Shown here: positions 1 to 4,423 of the stretch, piece after piece | Layout: each line of letters begins with the position of its first letter | Numbering within the stretch: the first letter of the stretch is position 1 | DNA from: JBHJOF01 sp050330055 | GTDB lineage: Bacteria; Pseudomonadota; Alphaproteobacteria; Kiloniellales; JAKSDN01 | Reading direction: 5' to 3' | Length of the DNA: 7,314 bases | NCBI GenBank assembly: GCA_050330055.1 | Contig: JBHJOF010000108.1 | Coordinates: 1-7,314 of the forward strand | Position numbers and translations under genes: made by a program | Notes under the pieces: generated by a model | Database searches by the model: none | What the model saw: the letters and a program-made list of their open reading frames with translations, nothing else | What the model was told of the DNA's origin: nothing

Positions 1-870
1 CACAGCCTCGGCACCGGCCGCGTCGGTCGCCAGCAGGGCGGCCAGGCGACGCAGGGCGTCGGGTGGCTCGTTCTCGGACAGCTCCTCGCCCGGCAGGCGG
101 CCGTCCGGCTCGACGGCGATGAGGGCGGCCAGGCGCTCGAGCGCGCGCGCCTCAGGCAGGAAGGCGGCGAATACGCCGCTCGCCAGCATGATGCGGCAGA
201 CCGCGACCGGCTCCGGCGCCTGCAGCAGGCGCAGCAGCTCGTTGCGCAGACGCTCGCCGGACAGGCTCTCGAGCCGGGGTGCCAGGGCGCGCGCTGCGGC
301 CAGGCCCTCAGGGTCGGGCGCGGCGCGGCCATAGTGCGCTTGGAAGCGAAAGAAGCGCAGCAGGCGCAGGTAGTCCTCGCGGATCCGCGCCTCGGCCTCG
401 CCGACGAAGCGCACCCGGCCGGCCGTCAGATCCTCGCGCCCGCCAAAGGGATCGTAGAGGCTGCCGTCCAGGCCGCAGGACATGGCGTTGAAGGTGAAAT
501 CGCGGCGCGCCGCGTCGGCCTCCCAGTCGTCGGTGAAGGCGACCCGGGCGTGGCGGCCATAGGTCTCGACGTCCACGCGCAGGGTGGTGATCTCGAAGGG
601 ACGGCCGCCGGAAACCGCGGTCACCGTGCCGTGCGCCAGGCCGGTCGGCACCGCCGTCAGGCCGGCCGCCTCGAGCAGCGCGATGACCCGCTCGGGCGGG
701 TCGGCGGTGGCGATATCGATGTCCTTGACCGGCCGGCCGGCCACGGCGTCGCGCACGCAGCCGCCAACGAAGCGGACCTCGCCGCCCTCGGCGGTCAGCG
801 CGTCGGCCACGGCGCGGGTCTCCGACGCCGTCATCCAGGGCTGCGGCTCCAGTCGTGCGGCGGGCTTCAT
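1..870 (-). CDS. cca: CCA tRNA nucleotidyltransferase (class II), C-terminus cut by the window edge
   Basis: Class II nucleotidyltransferase of the CCA-adding / poly(A) polymerase family, expected to add or repair the 3' CCA of tRNAs in the cytoplasm. The 290 visible residues hold the catalytic head and neck. GGCVRD lies at about 36-41, the metal-binding DID at 50-52, RRDFTFNAM at 122-130 (the family's nucleotide-recognition region), YDPFGG at 139-144 and EDYLRLLRFFRF at 165-176. The start is the ATG at 870, preceded by a G-rich ribosome binding site, and the N-terminus (MKPAARLEPQPWM) looks like alphaproteobacterial members. Family proteins are usually near 400 residues, so about a quarter is missing on the left, including the tail domain. 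It is probably the last gene seen of the minus-strand unit, 43 nt after the DUF6111 gene. A poly(A) polymerase activity cannot be excluded from sequence alone, but the alphaproteobacterial context favours CCA addition. Confidence 0.95.
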   Translation of the reverse strand, partial: MKPAARLEPQPWMTASETRAVADALTAEGGEVRFVGGCVRDAVAGRPVKDIDIATADPPERVIALLEAAGLTAVPTGLAHGTVTAVSGGRPFEITTLRVDVETYGRHARVAFTDDWEADAARRDFTFNAMSCGLDGSLYDPFGGREDLTAGRVRFVGEAEARIREDYLRLLRFFRFQAHYGRAAPDPEGLAAARALAPRLESLSGERLRNELLRLLQAPEPVAVCRIMLASGVFAAFLPEARALERLAALIAVEPDGRLPGEELSENEPPDALRRLAALLATDAAGAEAV

Positions 871-872
871 GG

Positions 873-883
873 CCTCCCCCCCC
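873..883 (-). promoter_or_regulatory. G-rich ribosome binding site of the CCA transferase gene
   Basis: On the minus strand, eight consecutive G residues (complement of the C run at 876-883) are followed by AGG and then CC before the ATG at 870. This gives a GGGGAGG-type Shine-Dalgarno sequence. The AGG end is only 2 nt from the ATG, so the effective anti-SD pairing probably uses the G run further upstream. It supports the ATG at 870 as the start. Confidence 0.6.
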
Positions 884-913
884 TTTGGCCTGTCCTGGGC
901 GGCCCCCACTTCG

Positions 914-1207
914 CTAGTCACCCGGCTCTCGGCCGACCGGATGACTAGGCTCGATCTCGCCGTCGATCATGCGTGGCGATATCAGCTTGGTACCGGGATC
1001 GACGCCGCTGCTCAGGCGAACGGCAAGCAGCACCGCGACCATCAGCACGACGCCCGACAGGATGATCCAGAGCCACGGTCCCTCCTGCCAGCGCGGCAGA
1101 TTGCCCTCGCCGGCCAGGCGCGCCTTGCGCCGCGCCAGCGCCAGATAGGCGCCATAGACGACAAAGGGCAGCAGGAACGGCAGGGCGACGGTCAGGAGCT
1201 GGCGCAT
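914..1207 (-). CDS. DUF6111 family small membrane protein
   Basis: A 97-residue protein with two predicted membrane helices. Helix 1 is at about residues 4-24 (leucine-rich, LLTVALPFLLPFVVYGAYLA), followed by a basic loop (ARRKAR) and a WQEGPW motif. Helix 2 is at about 45-64. A polar tail follows with a PGTKLISPRMIDGEIEPSH-like stretch. The helix / RR loop / W-rich / proline-glycine tail pattern matches the DUF6111 family as I recall it, known mostly from alphaproteobacteria and without an assigned function. The ATG at 1207 overlaps the Nudix stop in a TGATG junction, which suggests translational coupling. A GTG one codon upstream (1210) is the alternative start and gives 98 residues. It sits between the Nudix and CCA transferase genes. 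The inner-membrane location is inferred. Confidence 0.85.
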   Translation of the reverse strand: MRQLLTVALPFLLPFVVYGAYLALARRKARLAGEGNLPRWQEGPWLWIILSGVVLMVAVLLAVRLSSGVDPGTKLISPRMIDGEIEPSHPVGREPGD

Positions 1208-1899
1208 CACGGATCAGCCAGCACCTCGGCCAGGTTCACCAGCATGCCGGCGGTGGCACCCCAGATGAAGTAGTCGCCATAGGGGAAGGCGTAGAAGTGA
1301 CGCTCCTTGCCCTGGTACAGCCGGCTATGCCTCTGGCAGTTCGCCGGATCGAGGACGAAGCCGAGCGGCACCTCGAAGACCTCGGCGACCTCGAAGCTGT
1401 CGGGCGCCAGCGGGAAGGGCGGCGTCACCAGGCCGACCTTGGGCTCGACCTCGAAGCCGGTGCGGGTGACGTAGGTGTCGAGCTCGCCGATCAGCCGAAT
1501 GTGGGAGCGCGGCAGGCCGATCTCCTCCTCGGTCTCGCGCAGCGCCGCGGCCGCGGCGTCCGCGTCGCCCGGATCGACCCCGCCGCCGGGAAAGCAGATC
1601 TGGCCGGCATGGACGAAGAGGTGGTCGGTGCGGCGGGTCAGCAGCACGGACAGCCCGGCGGTGCGCTCGACCAGCGGCACCAGCACCGCGGCCTGCCGGA
1701 GCGGCAGGTCCGGATCATAGAGATCGGGGTTGAGGTCGTGATCACCCCGCGGACGGCCGAGGGTCCGGCCGGCAACGCACTCCTGTGCGCTCTGCGGCGA
1801 CATACGCCGACCGGGCGGACCCTGGGCGGCCAGGCGGCGCACCACCTGGTCGGCGCTCAGTCCGGACTGCCCAGCGGAAAGAAATGTCCTTTGCTCCAT
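1207..1899 (-). CDS. Nudix hydrolase, CoA pyrophosphatase type
   Basis: Predicted to hydrolyse the pyrophosphate bond of coenzyme A or its derivatives, giving 3',5'-ADP and 4'-phosphopantetheine, a housecleaning role in the cytoplasm. The CoA-specific motif LLTRRTDHLFVHAGQICFPGG spans about residues 86-106. The Nudix catalytic helix RETEEEIGL lies at 121-129, with the metal-binding EE intact. As in many CoA-type members as I recall them, the first glutamate of the textbook Nudix box is replaced here by a DPGDAD loop. IWGATAGMLVNL near 212-223 is the typical C-terminal family motif. The ATG at 1899 overlaps the DUF1285 gene by 43 nt and has only a weak GGGC upstream. Family similarity appears to begin around LSADQVVRRL (residues 14-23), and the ATG at 1803 would drop part of that, so the exact N-terminus is uncertain. 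The stop shares a TGATG with the DUF6111 start. Confidence 0.92.
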   Translation of the reverse strand: MEQRTFLSAGQSGLSADQVVRRLAAQGPPGRRMSPQSAQECVAGRTLGRPRGDHDLNPDLYDPDLPLRQAAVLVPLVERTAGLSVLLTRRTDHLFVHAGQICFPGGGVDPGDADAAAAALRETEEEIGLPRSHIRLIGELDTYVTRTGFEVEPKVGLVTPPFPLAPDSFEVAEVFEVPLGFVLDPANCQRHSRLYQGKERHFYAFPYGDYFIWGATAGMLVNLAEVLADP

Positions 1900-2462
1900 A
1901 GGCCCAGCTCACTGACGCCGCCCCTCTTGCCGTCCCCCCGATCCCCTGGGCGCCGCTCCTCCGCCAGTTCCACCATCTCGTAGAACACCGACCGCAGAAT
2001 AAGCGCCTCGAGGCGGTCTCGCACCAAGATATAGGGGCGAGGCTCGCCGGTATCACCGCGGGTCTCGACCCGAATCGGGTGCTCGGGGCCGGCCTCGATC
2101 CACTCGTCCACGTTGCTGCGGAAGCGCAGCACCTGGTCCCGGCCGCCGCCGATCACGGCAAGTTCAACGGCCACGAAGGGCGCGTCGTCGACCTGGATGC
2201 GGCCCTTCTCGACCGGCGTCTCCAACCAAAAATTGCCATGATCGTCCCGTTTTATGACCGTGGAGAAAAGCTTGACCAAGGCCTTACGACCGATCGGCGT
2301 GCCGCGATAGTACCAGGTGCCGTCCCGCGCAATGCGGATATCGAAGCTGTCACAGTCCGGCATGGTTAAGGCGCCTGCCGACTGGCCAGGGTTGAGCGAA
2401 TTGCTTATCTTTTCCCCATGCGTGCCTGGCTGCGTGTCCGGCTGGCTCTTGCTCTCGGTCAT
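1857..2462 (-). CDS. DUF1285 domain-containing protein
   Basis: A 201-residue soluble protein with no signal peptide or membrane helix. The family core starts at about residue 37 (CDSFDIRIARDGTWYYRG) and continues through IGRKALVKLFSTV (57-69), TPVEKGRIQVDDAPFVAVE (82-100), the RDQVLRFRSNVDEW region, HPIRVET and YILVRDRLEALILRSVFYEMVELA. It ends in GLWSKGHFFPLG. These are hallmark segments of DUF1285 (PF06938), a family of known fold but unproven function, for which a signalling role has been suggested. The first about 35 residues are polar, low-complexity and poorly conserved. The ATG at 2462 has AAGGG a few bases upstream. An internal ATG at 2363 (residue 34) lies just before the conserved core and is a possible alternative start. 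It is the first gene of the minus-strand unit and is divergent from moxR. Confidence 0.9.
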   Translation of the reverse strand: MTESKSQPDTQPGTHGEKISNSLNPGQSAGALTMPDCDSFDIRIARDGTWYYRGTPIGRKALVKLFSTVIKRDDHGNFWLETPVEKGRIQVDDAPFVAVELAVIGGGRDQVLRFRSNVDEWIEAGPEHPIRVETRGDTGEPRPYILVRDRLEALILRSVFYEMVELAEERRPGDRGDGKRGGVSELGLWSKGHFFPLGSPD

Positions 2463-2506
2463 GGCCCTTATTCGGCGCGTATCATTTAGTTTCGGGAGAA
2501 TCCCGC
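2463..2506. promoter_or_regulatory. Divergent intergenic region between the DUF1285 and moxR genes
   Basis: Only 44 nt separate the two opposite start codons, so both promoters must lie here or reach into the neighbouring 5' coding ends. The stretch is clearly AT-richer than the flanks. TATCAT at 2480-2485 is a possible -10 for the plus strand, but no good -35 is seen 16-18 nt upstream of it. The minus strand offers TAAATGATAC with no convincing -35 either. The assignment as a promoter region rests on gene layout, not on a clear consensus. Confidence 0.45.
2493..2505 (+). promoter_or_regulatory. moxR ribosome binding site inside a small inverted repeat
   Basis: GGGAG at 2494-2498 lies 8 nt before the GTG at 2507 and supports that start. 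The same bases form CGGGA-gaa-TCCCG (2493-2505), a perfect 5-bp stem with a 3-nt loop that would mask the Shine-Dalgarno sequence in the mRNA. Whether this short hairpin affects translation is inference. Confidence 0.5.
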
Positions 2507-3520
2507 GTGACCGTCACCCCCACCCAACTTGACGAAGCGTCGGCCGGCCGCCTGGCGGACGAGATCGAGCGCCTCGGCGAAGCCCTGCAAAGCGTCCGCA
2601 AATCCATCGGCCGGGTCATTTTCGGCCAGGAAACGGTTATCGATCAAACCCTAATCACCTTGCTGTCCGGTGGCCACGCCCTGCTGATCGGCGTGCCCGG
2701 CCTGGCCAAGACCCGCCTGGTCGAGACCCTGGGCACGGTCTTCGGCCTGGAGGACAAGCGCGTCCAGTGCACGCCGGACCTGATGCCGGCCGACATCATC
2801 GGCTCCGAGGTGCTGGAGGAGCGCGAGGACGGGCGGCGCAGCTTCCGCTTCATTCCGGGCCCGGTGTTCTGCCAGCTCCTGATGGCCGACGAGATCAACC
2901 GGGCCAGCCCGCGCACCCAGTCGGCTCTGCTGCAGGCCATGCAGGAGCGGCGCGTGACGGTGGCGGGCCACGGCCATGACCTGCCGCGGCCGTTCCACGT
3001 GCTGGCGACCCAGAACCCGCTGGAGCAGGAAGGCACCTATCCGCTGCCCGAAGCGCAGCTCGACCGCTTCCTGATCGAGATCGACGTCGGCTATCCCGAT
3101 CTCGAGGCCGAGCGGCAGATGCTGCTCGCCACCACCGGAGCCGACAGCGTCGACGCGCTCGCGGTCATGACGCCGGATCAGCTCATGACCGGGCAGCGCC
3201 TGGTGCGGCGCATCCCGGTCGGCGAGTCGGTGGTCGAGGCGATCCTCGGCCTGGTGCGCAATGGCCGGCCCGACACCAGCGAGCTGCCCGAGGTGCCCAA
3301 ACAGGTCGCGTGGGGCCCAGGGCCGCGCGCCAGCCAGGCTCTGATGCTGGCGGTCAGGGCGCGCGCCGTGCTCGACGGCCGCTTCGCCCCCTCGATCGAC
3401 GACGTGCTGCAGCTCGCCGGGCCGGTGCTGCGCCACCGCATGGCCCTGAACTTCGCGGCGCGGGCCGACGGCGTGACCATCGACTCGATCATCGAGCGGC
3501 TGGCCGCGCCCTACGCCTGA
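2507..3520 (+). CDS. MoxR family AAA+ ATPase
   Basis: A 337-residue cytoplasmic AAA+ ATPase (AAA_3 type). MoxR proteins act as chaperone-like ATPases, usually encoded beside VWA-domain partners whose assembly or metal loading they promote. Visible motifs are IFGQE (38-42), Walker A GVPGLAKT (62-69), Walker B LLMADEIN (124-131), the ERRVTV hairpin (147-152), sensor 1 ATQNP (167-171), the PEAQLDRF arginine region (181-188) and sensor 2 GPGPRAS (270-276) in the helical lid. All key residues appear intact and the length is typical. The GTG start at 2507 is supported by GGGAG 8 nt upstream. It is the first gene of the plus-strand operon, with the DUF58 gene following 17 nt after the stop. The exact MoxR subfamily and substrate are unknown. 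The DUF58 and DUF4159 neighbours suggest an envelope-related role. Confidence 0.95.
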   Translation: MTVTPTQLDEASAGRLADEIERLGEALQSVRKSIGRVIFGQETVIDQTLITLLSGGHALLIGVPGLAKTRLVETLGTVFGLEDKRVQCTPDLMPADIIGSEVLEEREDGRRSFRFIPGPVFCQLLMADEINRASPRTQSALLQAMQERRVTVAGHGHDLPRPFHVLATQNPLEQEGTYPLPEAQLDRFLIEIDVGYPDLEAERQMLLATTGADSVDALAVMTPDQLMTGQRLVRRIPVGESVVEAILGLVRNGRPDTSELPEVPKQVAWGPGPRASQALMLAVRARAVLDGRFAPSIDDVLQLAGPVLRHRMALNFAARADGVTIDSIIERLAAPYA

Positions 3521-3537
3521 GCAGAGAGCCGCAGTTC

Positions 3538-4419
3538 ATGCCAATCTCGATCCTGCCGCTGCAACAACGGGCCGAGCAGCTCGCCGCAACCCTGCCGCCG
3601 CTGCTGGTCGCGGCCGAACGGGTCGCCGCCACGGTGGCGCAGGGCGTGCACGGCCGGCGCCGCGTCGGCCAGGGCGAGACTTTCTGGCAGTTCCGCGACT
3701 ATGAGCCCGGCGACGCGCCGCAGCTGATCGACTGGCACCAGTCGGCCAAATCGGACCGCGTCTTCGTGCGCGAGCTGGAATGGGAGGCGGCGCAGTCGGT
3801 CTGGATCTGGCGTGACATCTCGCCCTCGATGGCCTGGCAGTCGAGCGCCGCGGTGCCGGAGAAGCGCGAGCGCGCCGATCTGCTGGCGCTCGCACTGGCG
3901 GTGCTGCTGGTCGGCGCCGGCGAGCACGTCTCGCTGCTCGGCTCCGGCCTGCGACCGGCGACCGGGCGCAACGCGCTGCCCAAGCTGGCTACGGTTATGG
4001 CGCGCCACCGCGAGGCGGCCGCCAACGTGCCGCCGATCGAGCCCTTGCCGCGCCATGCCCAGCTCGTGCTGATGGGCGACTTCCTGGCGCCGCTGGAGGA
4101 GATCGACCGCATGGTGCGCGACTACATGGAGCGCGGCGTGCGCGGCCACCTGCTGCAGGTGCTCGATCCGGCCGAGACCGACCTGCCCTACCAGGGCCGC
4201 GTCCGCTTCGAGGGCCTGGAGGGCGAGGCACCCTGGCTGCTGTCCCGCGTCGAATCGGTGCGCGGCGATTACCACGAGCGCCTGGCGGCACAGCAGCGCG
4301 GCCTGGAGGCGATCACCCGGGTCGCCGGCTGGAGCTACGCCCGGCACCGTACCGACCATCCGCCGCAGACCGCCCTGCTGGCGCTCTACGCGGCGCTGTC
4401 GCAGAGCGTGGGGCTCTAG
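3538..4419 (+). CDS. DUF58 domain-containing protein (VWA-like)
   Basis: A 293-residue protein of the DUF58 family, the usual operon partner of MoxR ATPases. The DUF58 signature is strong: GVHGRRRVGQGETFW (36-50), QFRDYEPGD (51-59), IDWHQSAKSDRVFVREL (64-80). It is followed by a VWA-like strand ending in DISPS at 93-97, an intact DxSxS metal-site motif. A hydrophobic stretch at about 113-128 (LLALALAVLLVGAG) fits the core helix of a VWA fold rather than a membrane span. Many DUF58 proteins carry two N-terminal membrane helices; this one has none, so it is probably cytoplasmic. The ATG at 3538 was chosen because family similarity begins just after it and it lies 17 nt beyond the moxR stop, with AGAGAG at 3523-3528 as a modest ribosome binding site. 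Frame extension upstream runs into moxR and has no family resemblance. The next gene starts 4 nt after its stop. Confidence 0.93.
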   Translation: MPISILPLQQRAEQLAATLPPLLVAAERVAATVAQGVHGRRRVGQGETFWQFRDYEPGDAPQLIDWHQSAKSDRVFVRELEWEAAQSVWIWRDISPSMAWQSSAAVPEKRERADLLALALAVLLVGAGEHVSLLGSGLRPATGRNALPKLATVMARHREAAANVPPIEPLPRHAQLVLMGDFLAPLEEIDRMVRDYMERGVRGHLLQVLDPAETDLPYQGRVRFEGLEGEAPWLLSRVESVRGDYHERLAAQQRGLEAITRVAGWSYARHRTDHPPQTALLALYAALSQSVGL

Positions 4420-4423
4420 CGCG

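Noticed and set aside
729..742. A 14-nt GGCC-repeat palindrome in the CCA transferase gene
   Set aside because: It is explained by the GC-rich codons of the AGRP stretch between GGCVRD and DID, and there is no second copy or arrangement suggesting a regulatory site.
334..1983. Several long plus-strand frames (334-948, 584-1273, 1297-1983) opposite the minus-strand genes
   Set aside because: They lie over genes with unmistakable CCA transferase, DUF6111 and Nudix motifs, have no domains of their own, and have the composition of antisense shadows.
3310..3537. N-terminal extension of the DUF58 protein to 3310
   Set aside because: The added 76 residues are arginine/alanine-rich and lie inside moxR in another frame. 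Family similarity starts just after the ATG at 3538.
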